Shown piece by piece: positions 1-7,534 of a DNA stretch of 64,000 bases (position 1 is its first letter; each line of letters begins with the position of its first letter). The position numbers and the translations under genes were made by a program. Location: positions 1 through 64,000 of the forward strand of contig NZ_JAPFDR010000007.1 of assembly GCF_026168755.1 (NCBI RefSeq). The letters are read 5' to 3'. The stretch comes from Clostridium sp. GTDB taxonomy: Bacteria > Bacillota > Clostridia > Clostridiales > Clostridiaceae. Under the pieces are notes generated by a model, which saw only the letters and a program-made list of their open reading frames with translations, had not been told where the DNA came from and did not search any database.

Positions 1-62
1 AAAATCCAAAATTATAAAGAGAGGTTGGCGTGAATATGAAAAATGAGCGTTTACAAAGGCTT

Positions 63-137
63 GAGCCGTATGAGTTGAAAGACTCACGTACGGTTCTTAG
101 ACGGGAAAAGATGAGTAATCATCTCGACCTAGTCGTC
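63..137 (+). ncRNA. 3' end of a group II intron (domains V and VI)
   Basis: Bases 63-96 form a textbook 34-nt group II domain V. GAGCCGTA pairs with TACGGTTC, a two-base bulge follows, and an inner stem is capped by a GAAA tetraloop. The AGC catalytic triad lies at 64-66. Domain VI follows at about 101-134: GAC/GG on the left pairs with CC/GTC on the right, leaving an unpaired TA as branch-point candidate, with an inner AGATGA/TCATCT stem closed by GTAA. The intron end is near 137, directly before the codons for KRIFG of the Rpn gene. The rest of the intron and its reverse transcriptase, if present, lie upstream of the window. The exact 3' splice site is uncertain because the last bases do not fit the usual AY ending. 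Confidence 0.8.
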
Positions 138-953
138 AAAAGAATTTTTGGTAATGAAAATAATCCAAGAATATTAATTTCATTCTTAAATGCAGTAATA
201 AAACCAAAAGATTTAATAAAAACAGTACAAATAATGAATAATGATATAGATAAAGAATCTATAGAAGATAAATTTAGTAGATTAGATATTAAAGCAAAAA
301 CTAATAAAAATGAATTAATTAATATTGAAATTCAAATTAAAGATGAACATAATATGGTAAAAAGAAGTCTATATTATTGGAGTAAAATGTTTGAAGGACA
401 ACTTACAGAAGGACAAAATTATGATAAGCTAGCAAAAACTATTTGTATAAATATATTAAACTTTAAGTGTTTAAAGACAAAAGAAGCTCATTCAATATAT
501 AGATTAAAAGAAATTAATACAAATGAAGAGTTAACAGATATTCAGGAAATACACTTTATAGAACTACCTAAACTTCCTAAAAATGAAGAAATAAAAGATG
601 TATTTGATGCATGGATGGAATTTATAGAAAATCCAATAAGTAATAAACTTGAAAAAGCTGAAATGACTATACAAGAGATCAGAGAGGCAAAAAGTGAATT
701 ACTAAGATTAAGTGCTAATGATAAAGAGCGTATGAAATATGAAGATAGAAGGGCTGCGTTATTAGATAAAGTAAGTGCTCTTGAGAATGCTGAAGAAAAA
801 GGTATTGAAATTGGGAAGGAAATTGGGAAGGAAATTGGGAAAAAAGAGGGAACTATAGAAGTAGCTAAAAATTTAATTAAAGCTGGTGTGGATATAGAAA
901 TAATTATAAGAACTACTGGTCTTGAAAGAAGTGAAATAGAAAATTTATTGTGA
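111..953 (+). CDS. Rpn family recombination-promoting nuclease / PD-(D/E)XK family transposase-like protein
   Basis: The protein belongs to the Rpn/YhgA-like PD-(D/E)XK family, DNA endonucleases that promote RecA-independent recombination. The conserved block KRIFGNENNPRILISFLNA and the nuclease core (RLDIKAKTN...INIEIQIKD, with D then E-x-Q) are visible in the first 100 residues. The C-terminus holds a charged helix and a GIEIGKEIGK-type repeat typical of the family. The reading frame is open from a GTG at 30, but bases before about 138 are group II intron sequence, so the true first exon probably lies upstream. ATG 111 is the first in-frame ATG close to the family homology and has no good ribosome binding site. 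A C-terminal duplicate sits at 56734-57141. Confidence 0.75.
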   Translation: MSNHLDLVVKRIFGNENNPRILISFLNAVIKPKDLIKTVQIMNNDIDKESIEDKFSRLDIKAKTNKNELINIEIQIKDEHNMVKRSLYYWSKMFEGQLTEGQNYDKLAKTICINILNFKCLKTKEAHSIYRLKEINTNEELTDIQEIHFIELPKLPKNEEIKDVFDAWMEFIENPISNKLEKAEMTIQEIREAKSELLRLSANDKERMKYEDRRAALLDKVSALENAEEKGIEIGKEIGKEIGKKEGTIEVAKNLIKAGVDIEIIIRTTGLERSEIENLL

Positions 954-1009
954 AAAAATAGTAAATGAAGTATATTAGAAATATATGAAGTATAAAGGAG
1001 TAAGTGACT

Positions 1010-2305
1010 ATGGAAAAGAAGTTAGCGTTAGAATTAATAGATTTTTTATATGACAGTCCAAGTGCTTGTCATGGAGTAAAAGAAACACAAAAGATACTAG
1101 ATAAAAATGGATTTGTTGAAATAAAAGAAGCTGATAAATGGGATTTAAAAGCAAAAGGTAAATATTATGTTATAAAAAATGATTCAGCATTAATTGCTTT
1201 TGAAGTTGGGACTGGAGATATAGAAGAAACAGGATTTAGACTTATAGGAGCCCATACTGATGTACCTGGATTTAGAATTAAACCAAATCCTCAAATGATT
1301 TCGGAAGGAAAATATGTTAAGCTAAATACAGAAGTTTATGGTGGTCCAATACTTCATACGTGGTTTGATAGACCATTATCAATAGCTGGTAAGGTATCAT
1401 TAAAAGGTGCATCTCCGTTAAAACCAGAAACAAGATTAGTTAATATAAATAAACCATTATTAATAATTCCAAGTTTAGCAATTCATATGAATAGAGAAGT
1501 TAATGAAGGATTTAAGATAAATAGACAAGTAGACACACTTCCTTTATTAGGACTTATAAATGATAAATTAGAAAAAGAAGATTATTTAATGAACATATTA
1601 GCAGAAGAGCTTCAAGTTAATAAAGAAGACATATTAAACTTTGAATTAGGCTTATATGAATATGAAAAAGGTATGTTAATAGGAATGAATGAAGAGCTTA
1701 TTTCTTCAGGAAGATTCGATGATTTATGGATGGTTTATGCAGGAGTTAGAGCTTTAGTTGATAGTAGAGAAAATGAGGCAACTAAAGTCATGATTTGTAT
1801 AGATAATGAGGAAATTGGAAGCTTAACTGCTGAAGGAGCTAATTCTACATTATTAAACAATATATTAGAAAGAATTACTTTAGGTTTAGGTAAAGATAGA
1901 GAAGGATATTATAGAACATTAGCTAATTCTATAATGATTTCTGCTGACTTAGCTCATGCTGTTCATCCAAACTTAGGTGATAAGCATGATCCAACTAATA
2001 GACCTGTACTTGAAGGTGGACCAGTATTAAAGATTGCTGCTTCTGGAAGCTATAGTACTGATAGTTTTAATGGGGCTGTATTTGCTGGTGTATGTGAAGC
2101 TGCAGGTGTACCATTCCAAAAGTTTGTTAACAGATCTGATGTTAGGGGTGGAACTACAATAGGGCCTGTAACTGCTGCAAATTTAACTATTCCTGTTATT
2201 GATATGGGAGCTCCTGTTCTTGGAATGCACTCTATAAGGGAATTAGCAAGTGTTAAGGATAATTATTATACAGTTAAGGCATTTACTGAGTTTTTTAGTA
2301 TTTAA
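1010..2305 (+). CDS. M18 family aminopeptidase
   Basis: This is a cytoplasmic dinuclear zinc aminopeptidase of family M18, which removes N-terminal residues (often acidic) from peptides. Metal-site motifs are present: GAHTDVPG near residue 80, GRFDD, DNEEIGS, SADLAHAVHPN and the final GMHSIRE. The YGGPILHTWFDRPLSIAG block is also characteristic. The length of 431 residues is normal for the family. ATG 1010 is preferred over GTG 1004 because AAAGGAG at 994-1000 then sits nine bases upstream. The gene stands alone and is followed by a strong terminator. It is a housekeeping gene beside a more variable region. Confidence 0.93.
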   Translation: MEKKLALELIDFLYDSPSACHGVKETQKILDKNGFVEIKEADKWDLKAKGKYYVIKNDSALIAFEVGTGDIEETGFRLIGAHTDVPGFRIKPNPQMISEGKYVKLNTEVYGGPILHTWFDRPLSIAGKVSLKGASPLKPETRLVNINKPLLIIPSLAIHMNREVNEGFKINRQVDTLPLLGLINDKLEKEDYLMNILAEELQVNKEDILNFELGLYEYEKGMLIGMNEELISSGRFDDLWMVYAGVRALVDSRENEATKVMICIDNEEIGSLTAEGANSTLLNNILERITLGLGKDREGYYRTLANSIMISADLAHAVHPNLGDKHDPTNRPVLEGGPVLKIAASGSYSTDSFNGAVFAGVCEAAGVPFQKFVNRSDVRGGTTIGPVTAANLTIPVIDMGAPVLGMHSIRELASVKDNYYTVKAFTEFFSI

Positions 2306-2388
2306 TTAGGAATTACTTGTTAATGAAGTTATATAAAAATAAATATAACAATAATGATATTTTAAAATAATAATACTAGAGTTATGTA

Positions 2389-2438
2389 ATGATGATATAT
2401 TTAGTTAAGAATATAATTAAATATATCATCATTTTTTT
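2389..2438 (+). terminator. Rho-independent terminator after the M18 aminopeptidase
   Basis: Arms 2389-2403 (ATGATGATATATTTA) and 2418-2432 are perfect reverse complements, with a 14-base loop, and a run of Ts follows at 2432-2438. It ends transcription from the aminopeptidase gene. Confidence 0.85.
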
Positions 2439-2477
2439 GTAAGAGATTTTTGAAATTTATAGATAAGGTTTTTTAGT

Positions 2478-2918
2478 TTATTGTGCAGGAGGTTTTGGTG
2501 TAGAACTATTTGTTTCCTTAGGTGAAGTTGCATATCCAGAATCAATTTCAAAAGTATAGTTTTCGGTATCCATTAATTGCTTGCATTGTTCAACAGAAAA
2601 ATCAGTATCGATTTTTTTTATAGAGCCTTCTTCTAGATATTTTTTGTCTATTAAATCTTTAATAGAAGTGGTACTTTCATCACTATTAATTCTAATTTTT
2701 GAAGTTTCATAAGCAGTGACAACAGTTTTAGCTTCATTTAAAACAGCAACCTTTTTAGCTTCCGTAATATAATTACCGAATTTAGGAATAAATGCAGCAG
2801 ATAGAATTGCAATAATAGCTAATACAGCAACAAGTTCAATTAAAGTGAATCCTTTTTTCTTCTTTTTAGGATTCAAAGTTTTACTTTTAAATTTCATAGT
2901 TTTGATTTCAAATCTCAA
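2478..2918 (-). CDS. Type IV pilin / competence-type pseudopilin-like protein
   Basis: The N-terminus has a short basic leader followed by the class III signal KKKKKGFTLIELVAVLAIIA, the mark of type IV pilins and pseudopilins cleaved by prepilin peptidase between G and F. The +5 glutamate and a long hydrophobic helix are present. The remaining roughly 110 residues form a small soluble domain ending in a Thr/Ser/Pro-rich tail. No other pilus assembly genes are in the window, so this is an orphan. TTG 2918 is chosen as start: AAAGGAGTG lies at 2928-2936, about nine bases away. ATG 2897 would be about 30 bases from it. Confidence 0.8.
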   Translation of the reverse strand: MRFEIKTMKFKSKTLNPKKKKKGFTLIELVAVLAIIAILSAAFIPKFGNYITEAKKVAVLNEAKTVVTAYETSKIRINSDESTTSIKDLIDKKYLEEGSIKKIDTDFSVEQCKQLMDTENYTFEIDSGYATSPKETNSSTPKPPAQ

Positions 2919-2940
2919 AAAATTTTCACTCCTTTATTAA

Positions 2941-3660
2941 ATGGTGACAAAGTGGAATTATTTAACAATATGATTTATAAAGAAGTATAGACTATAAATG
3001 AATCAAATATTCAAAAAAAGCTGAAAAAATCTATAAAATTCATATTTTTATAAAAAATTACAAAAAATATGAATAAATTAACTGCAAAAAGGATAAAAAA
3101 ATAATAGAGATAACAAATGATAAATAAATTTATTATTATAAGTTTTAAATAGAATTTAAATATACTATGTTTGTTATATTTAATGTTAAGCTTAAAATTT
3201 ATAAGGTTATCTCTTTAAGGATTTTGATCTATTTCTTTCAAAATACATAGTATGCATAGTTATTTTTATGAAATAACAGAGGTATTAATTTTTGAAAGGC
3301 TACTTAAATTATATATAAGAAAAGCTTTATAAGTGCACATGATGGTTCGAGATAGTATTTTAATATTAATAAGATTAATATTAAGCATAACTTCGGATAT
3401 TTTCTATTTAGACATACTGCAATAAGAATGATAAAGAAATTTATCAGAAGATGACTAAAGTTATGTATAATACGCTTGTCAACAAGTCATAGAGGATAAA
3501 GGACTTATTTATATATAATATAGTAGTTTAAGTTTATAGTTTTAATAATATTTGTATTATTAAAAAATAAAACTTAAATAAAATAGAATCAAAATCCTTT
3601 TAATTTTCTAGACCTTTATCTAATAGAAAGAGTACTATAGAGAAAAATGATAAGTAAGCA
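2941..3660. other. Long non-coding stretch with nested inverted repeats
   Basis: No convincing gene is seen in either strand. The notable content is a nested set of inverted repeats between 3215 and 3603, entered separately. The rest is AT-rich sequence without a clear promoter or coding signal. Confidence 0.5.
3215..3603. repeat. Nested inverted-repeat block, possible structured RNA or small palindromic element
   Basis: The outer arms are 3215-3234 and 3581-3603 (core AAGGATTTTGAT / ATCAAAATCCTT, one bulge). A second pair lies inside: 3300-3322 with 3504-3526 (CTACT...ATTATATATAA). Further inside are CATAACTT/AAGTTATG, a perfect AATATTAAT-AAG-ATTAATATT hairpin near 3361, and smaller stem-loops. 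Nested ordering is what a folded RNA or palindromic element would show. AT-rich sequence makes chance pairing common, so confidence is modest. Confidence 0.35.
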
Positions 3661-3700
3661 AAAATGCTATAATAAGTTTTAAATCTTATCATAGCATTTT
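3661..3700. terminator. Hairpin terminator downstream of the two small minus-strand genes
   Basis: Sixteen-base arms 3661-3676 and 3685-3700 pair with one mismatch around an eight-base loop. T-rich sequence follows on the plus strand and T-containing sequence on the minus strand. It lies about 40 bases past the stop of the small gene at 3741. Confidence 0.65.
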
Positions 3701-3740
3701 TATTTTCATTTTGAGATACTAATTAAAACAAAGAATTTTG

Positions 3741-3905
3741 CTAAAACAAAGTATTCTTTTTACTTTCCTTTTGGATAGTTTCTTTATTTTTATTATTTAA
3801 ACTACCAAGAGGGCTGTTAAAACTATTAAGAGGATTTGGAAGCTCGGTATTACTAGATGGCATAACACCTCTAGTTCTGTGTTGTTTATCGTTAGATTTA
3901 GCCAT
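3741..3905 (-). CDS. Small hypothetical protein (54 residues)
   Basis: This short frame begins with ATG 3905 behind an AAGGAG site, encodes 54 residues and stops at 3741. The sequence is hydrophilic and rich in Asn, Ser, Pro and Lys (MAKSNDKQHRTRGVM at the start, TELPNPLNSFNSPLGSL in the middle). There is no signal peptide or membrane segment, and I do not recognise a family. It lies 71 bases after another small gene in the same direction and before a hairpin terminator, so the two probably form a two-gene operon. A low-complexity Asn/Pro content would fit a minor spore-coat or matrix protein, but that is speculation. Confidence 0.6.
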   Translation of the reverse strand: MAKSNDKQHRTRGVMPSSNTELPNPLNSFNSPLGSLNNKNKETIQKESKKNTLF

Positions 3906-3976
3906 AATACTATTTCTCCTTTAATATATGATTTTATTCTATTAATATTAAAGTTATTTAGGTTTGGTGTATTAAT

Positions 3977-4165
3977 CTAAATATTGTCACTATCATCTAT
4001 ATAGCTAAATTCATTACAAGCGATATTGTTAGCTACAATAGGATCTTCAACAGTATTTGCTAAAGGTGTATCAACTCCCTCTGGAGATTTACTTACTAAA
4101 AATTCTTTACTTGGTTTATAATAACTTCTTACGTGTGGCAAATAAACATTAGATTTATCCTTCAA
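3977..4165 (-). CDS. Small hypothetical protein (62 residues)
   Basis: The protein has 62 residues beginning MKDKSNVYLPHVRSYYKP and an acidic C-terminus (YIDDSDNI). TTG 4165 is taken as start because AAGGAGGGA at 4171-4179 lies five bases upstream. The longer frame from ATG 4186 would place that site inside the gene. There is no transmembrane segment and no recognised domain. It is first of a likely two-gene operon with the 54-residue gene downstream. The good ribosome binding sites on both genes argue that they are real. Confidence 0.55.
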   Translation of the reverse strand: MKDKSNVYLPHVRSYYKPSKEFLVSKSPEGVDTPLANTVEDPIVANNIACNEFSYIDDSDNI

Positions 4166-4518
4166 GATAATCCCTCCTTGCAACATAAAGTATTGTTGTA
4201 AATATACTGCTATGCATAAAATTAATTAGTGATTTAACTTTAGGAATAATTAAATATAAGCCAATTAGTTTTATAATAGTTTATTCCTAAGCATATATAG
4301 TGTTTGAAGGTTGGACAAAAAATATGCATCATTCGAATAAAATATTAATTTATAAATAAAAAAATATGAAAAAAGGCCAATAAATATTAAATTAAATACA
4401 TTGTTTTTAAAAATACAATAATATAAAATTAATGTGAAACTATATATGAAAATTATAGATTTAGGATTTAATAAAAAGTATAAAAGCTAAGTATAAAGTG
4501 AGAGAAGGAGAAATTATT
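4166..4518. other. Divergent intergenic region
   Basis: About 350 bases separate the small minus-strand genes from manA. It must hold promoters for both directions, but I could not assign convincing -35/-10 pairs. No gene or strong hairpin is seen. Confidence 0.4.
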
Positions 4519-5454
4519 ATGTATCCAATAAGATTTGAGAATCTTTATTATGATAAAATTTGGGGTGGGAGAGATTTAGAATCTTTTAGAAATAATTTAC
4601 CAGCTGGAGAGATTGGTGAGTCTTGGGATGTTGCATGCCATCCAAATGGAACTGGAATAGTTGCAAATGGTGAGTTAAAAGGTAAAAGCTTTGATGAAAT
4701 AATAGCTGAATTTGGACATGATTTAGTTGGTTCAAAAGTAAGCACAGAAAAGTTCCCATTATTAGTTAAGTTAATAAATTCAAGAGAAAAGTTATCTGTT
4801 CAAGTTCATCCAGGAGATGAATATGCTCAAAGAGTTGAAAATCAATTTGGTAAAACAGAAGCTTGGTATGTTGTAGATGCAAAGCCAGGAGCAAAATTAA
4901 TTGTTGGAACAAAGAATTGTGATAAAGAAGTATTTGCTAAGGCTATAGAAGAAGGAAGATCTGAAGAGTATTTAAATGTTGTAGATGTTAAAAAGGGAGA
5001 TTGCTTCTTAATTAATAGTGGACTAGTTCATGCTATTTGTGAAGGATTAATAATAGCTGAAATACAACAAAACTCTGATGTTACTTATAGAGTTTATGAT
5101 TATGGAAGACCAAGAGAAATTCATGTTGAAAAGTCTTTAGATGTAATTAACTTTGATTTGGAAGCAGCAAATTTATCAAATAAAGAAGTTGTTAAATTTG
5201 ATGGATTCTCTAAAGTAGATTTTTGTGAAAATGAGTATTTTGGTATGCAAAAAATTAATATTGAAACTGAATGGAACGATTGTAGTAATGCAGATAAGTT
5301 CTTTATTTTAACTTGTGTTGATGGTAATGGAAGTATTGAATGGTGTGGAAATAGTGAAGAAATAAAGATGGGAGATAGCTATTTAATACCTGCAACATTA
5401 GGAAAGTATGTTGTTAAGGGTAACTTATCAGTAATTAAAAGTTACCCAATGTAA
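4519..5454 (+). CDS. manA: Mannose-6-phosphate isomerase, class I
   Basis: This zinc enzyme interconverts fructose 6-phosphate and mannose 6-phosphate. The 311-residue length matches the short Gram-positive class. KIWGG at residues 13-17, GESWDV, QVHPGD at 95-100 (zinc ligands), KTEAWYV near 112-118 and SGLVHAI are all present. ATG 4519 follows AGAAGGAG, and the frame upstream to 4498 is not needed. It probably supplies mannose 6-phosphate for GDP-mannose made by the ManC enzyme encoded at 30402, although the phosphomannomutase step is not encoded in the window. A GC-rich palindrome of the REP-like family lies 13 bases after the stop. Confidence 0.93.
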   Translation: MYPIRFENLYYDKIWGGRDLESFRNNLPAGEIGESWDVACHPNGTGIVANGELKGKSFDEIIAEFGHDLVGSKVSTEKFPLLVKLINSREKLSVQVHPGDEYAQRVENQFGKTEAWYVVDAKPGAKLIVGTKNCDKEVFAKAIEEGRSEEYLNVVDVKKGDCFLINSGLVHAICEGLIIAEIQQNSDVTYRVYDYGRPREIHVEKSLDVINFDLEAANLSNKEVVKFDGFSKVDFCENEYFGMQKINIETEWNDCSNADKFFILTCVDGNGSIEWCGNSEEIKMGDSYLIPATLGKYVVKGNLSVIKSYPM

Positions 5455-5467
5455 AATTATGTATGTG

Positions 5468-5506
5468 CCTCCGGGGTCAATCCAAATATTGGATTGACCC
5501 CGAAGG
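5468..5506. repeat. REP-like GC-rich palindrome (copy A)
   Basis: CCTCCGGGGTCAATCC at 5468-5483 pairs with 5491-5506, with one G-T wobble, around a short loop. The CCTCCGGGG core recurs in three other palindromes in the window (6257, 6625, 13956). GC-rich cores stand out sharply in this AT-rich sequence. It lies just upstream of the REP-associated transposase gene and may also act as a terminator for manA. Confidence 0.8.
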
Positions 5507-5571
5507 TGTATTATTTTTATTAGGTATGTCAATAATTAAGCTAAAACTTTTATCAAAAAGGAGGTTATTTA

Positions 5572-6240
5572 ATGGCATCACCTAAAAGGCCATGGATATC
5601 TGGAGCGATTTATCATATAACTAATAGGGGAAATCGTAAGGAAATAATATTTAAGGAAACCATTGATTATATTGTTTATTTAGGAATTTTAAGGGAAACT
5701 TTAAAGTTTTATAAAGAGGATAATTATAAATTAATTAGCTACTGTCTTATGAGTAATCATGTTCACTTACTTTTGAAGACTGGGACGAAGGACCCGAGTT
5801 TTTTTATGAGAAGAGTTAATAGTATGTATGCAAGATATTTCAATAGTAAATATCAATATATAGGTCATTTGTTTCAAGGAAGATACTTTAGTAATTTAAT
5901 AAATAATGTTATAGAGTTACTTGAGGTTAGTAGATATATACACTTAAATCCTGTTAGAGCTAAGATGGTTGACAGTCCTGAAAAGTATATGTGGTCTAGC
6001 TATAATAAGATTGTATTAGATAAAGATAAGTTTGAAGATTTAGATTTAAATAGTAGAAAGTTTATGTTGGATATCTGCATAGATGAAAGCGAAATATTAG
6101 ATTTATTTAATATATATTCAATAATCGAAGAAAATAATAAAAAGGATTTAGAACATAAGGTAAGGAATATAATGGAAGGGGGCAAAATTAAATATAGGAA
6201 TTATGTTGAGAGTAAAGTTTATTCGGAAGAAGAACTATAA
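5572..6240 (+). CDS. REP-associated tyrosine transposase (RAYT, Y1/IS200-like domain)
   Basis: The 222-residue protein carries the Y1 transposase fold: YHITNRGNRK near residues 14-23, the HUH motif SNHVHLLLK (His63, His65), and the block ARYFNSKYQYIGHLFQGRYF containing candidate catalytic tyrosines, then RYIHLNPVRAKM. Family members nick single-stranded DNA at REP palindromes. Two such palindromes flank the gene closely (5468-5506 and 6257-6309) and two more lie at 6625 and 13956. AAGGAGG precedes ATG 5572. Single-copy flanked RAYT genes are usually regarded as domesticated. Well supported as a RAYT; the activity on these palindromes is inferred. Confidence 0.88.
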   Translation: MASPKRPWISGAIYHITNRGNRKEIIFKETIDYIVYLGILRETLKFYKEDNYKLISYCLMSNHVHLLLKTGTKDPSFFMRRVNSMYARYFNSKYQYIGHLFQGRYFSNLINNVIELLEVSRYIHLNPVRAKMVDSPEKYMWSSYNKIVLDKDKFEDLDLNSRKFMLDICIDESEILDLFNIYSIIEENNKKDLEHKVRNIMEGGKIKYRNYVESKVYSEEEL

Positions 6241-6256
6241 ACATATGTAAAAATAT

Positions 6257-6309
6257 GTAACCACCCCGGAGGTCCTTACATTTTATGTAAGGACCTCCGG
6301 GGTGGTTAC
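6257..6309. repeat. REP-like GC-rich palindrome (copy B, perfect 25-bp arms)
   Basis: Arms 6257-6281 and 6285-6309 are perfect reverse complements around a TTT loop. The core here reads CCCCGGAGG in the left arm and CCTCCGGGG in the right arm. This is opposite to copies A, C and D, where CCTCCGGGG comes first. It lies 16 bases after the RAYT stop codon, so copies A and B bracket the transposase gene. Confidence 0.88.
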
Positions 6310-6351
6310 AGAAAGTGGAAAATAGATTTATTAATTGTGGAGGAGTATACT

Positions 6352-6582
6352 ATGAAGTTTGTTTTAGCACCAGATTCTTTTAAAGAAAGTATGACTGCAA
6401 AAGAAGTTTGTATTGCAATGGAAAATGGAATAAGAAGAGTATATAAAGAGGCAGAATGTATTCATGTGCCTATGGCAGATGGAGGATAAGGAATCATAGA
6501 TTTTCAAAGTAAATTTGGTAAAACACCTGTTGGAGTGTCAATGAGAGCTAAAAAATATGGTATACATAGAAAGAGTAGTTGA
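6352..6582 (+). pseudogene. Internally deleted glycerate kinase
   Basis: A good ribosome site (GGAGGAG) and ATG 6352 start a clear glycerate kinase N-terminus: MKFVLAPDSFKESMTAKEV and then PMADGG. A TAA at 6487 follows. The same frame continues with GIIDFQSKFGKTPVGVSMRA, which matches the C-terminal region of the family, and ends at TGA 6582. About 230 residues of the middle are missing. The join falls between the DGGEG motif and the later GEGRIDFQ motif, suggesting recombination between similar GGEG-coding stretches. The gene sits between two REP-like palindromes and cannot make active enzyme. Confidence 0.82.
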
Positions 6583-6624
6583 GAATATAGTAAGGATATT
6601 TTGATTATACCAATAAATGTATGC

Positions 6625-6665
6625 ACCTCCGGGGAGCACCCATTTATTGGGTGTTCCCCGGAGGT
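6625..6665. repeat. REP-like GC-rich palindrome (copy C)
   Basis: ACCTCCGGGGAGCACCCA at 6625-6642 pairs with 6648-6665, with one wobble. The orientation matches copies A and D. It lies 43 bases downstream of the glycerate kinase remnant, so three palindromes occur within 1.2 kb around the transposase. Confidence 0.82.
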
Positions 6666-6783
6666 ATATCGAAATATAGTAAAAATTGTCGTTGAAAAAT
6701 ATTTAAGTTATTGGTATAATTATATTTCCTAAGGATACGAACAAAAAAATGAAATTTTATATAAATATTTGGAGGAGTTACCA

Positions 6784-7383
6784 ATGCCAGTAAGAATTGC
6801 TATACTAGGTGGACCAAGATGTGGTAAAACAACATTAATTCAACAATTATACGTAGATTTAAAAATTAGGGATATAAATGTAGGAGTTGCTACAGAATAT
6901 AGCACAGATTATTTAAGAGATAAGGGAATGATTGAATCTATTTCAGAGCAATATGGAATATATTTAGGTCAATTACATTTAGAAAAGAGTTTAGATGGAC
7001 ATGATTATGCTATAACTGACTATGCTACTTTTGTACCGTACATATATGGAAGATTAATGCTTGGAGATAAGAAGAGAACTAAGAAGGAAATAGAAATATT
7101 AAATGATTTATATAGCTTAGCAATCAGAGATCTACCACAATATGATCATATTTTCTTCGTACCAAGAGAATTTGGTTATAAGAAAGATGGAGTTAGATGG
7201 CAAGATGAAGAAGTTGCTCAAATGGTGGACAAGGCTATCTTAGGATTCTTAGATGCTGAAAATGTTAAGTATTCAGTAATCACTGGATCAACTAAGGAAA
7301 GATCTGAGCAAATAATGAAGATAGTTGGAATAAATAAAGCAATTGTACAACCTGTTAAAGCAAAAGAGGTTGAAGAAAAATAA
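6784..7383 (+). CDS. P-loop ATP-binding protein (AAA_28 / NadR-like fold)
   Basis: The 199-residue protein opens MPVRIAILGGPRCGKTTLIQ with a Walker A motif at residues 9-17. Later segments such as YAITDYATFVPYIYGR and IFFVPREFGYKKDGVRW resemble nucleotide-kinase-like P-loop proteins related to NadR. The substrate is not known. ATG 6784 is chosen because GGAGGAG lies at 6771-6777; the longer frame from 6769 would include that site. It is a single-gene unit with its own terminator at 7409. Family assignment is moderate and function is not assigned. Confidence 0.7.
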   Translation: MPVRIAILGGPRCGKTTLIQQLYVDLKIRDINVGVATEYSTDYLRDKGMIESISEQYGIYLGQLHLEKSLDGHDYAITDYATFVPYIYGRLMLGDKKRTKKEIEILNDLYSLAIRDLPQYDHIFFVPREFGYKKDGVRWQDEEVAQMVDKAILGFLDAENVKYSVITGSTKERSEQIMKIVGINKAIVQPVKAKEVEEK

Positions 7384-7408
7384 TTTTCTTAAAATAATAT
7401 TTAATGTT

Positions 7409-7435
7409 AAAGCTCTACATTTGTAGGGCTTTTTA
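7409..7435 (+). terminator. Rho-independent terminator
   Basis: AAAGCTCTACA pairs with TGTAGGGCTTT (with a G-T pair) and is followed by Ts. It lies 26 bases after the stop of the P-loop protein gene. Confidence 0.8.
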
Positions 7436-7534
7436 TAATTTAAAGGGTTTATGTTTAGATAATTAGAATTATGATATAATAATTAATAATATGAGTAAAA
7501 TGGTAATATTTAAAATAAGAAAGAAGGTGTAATA

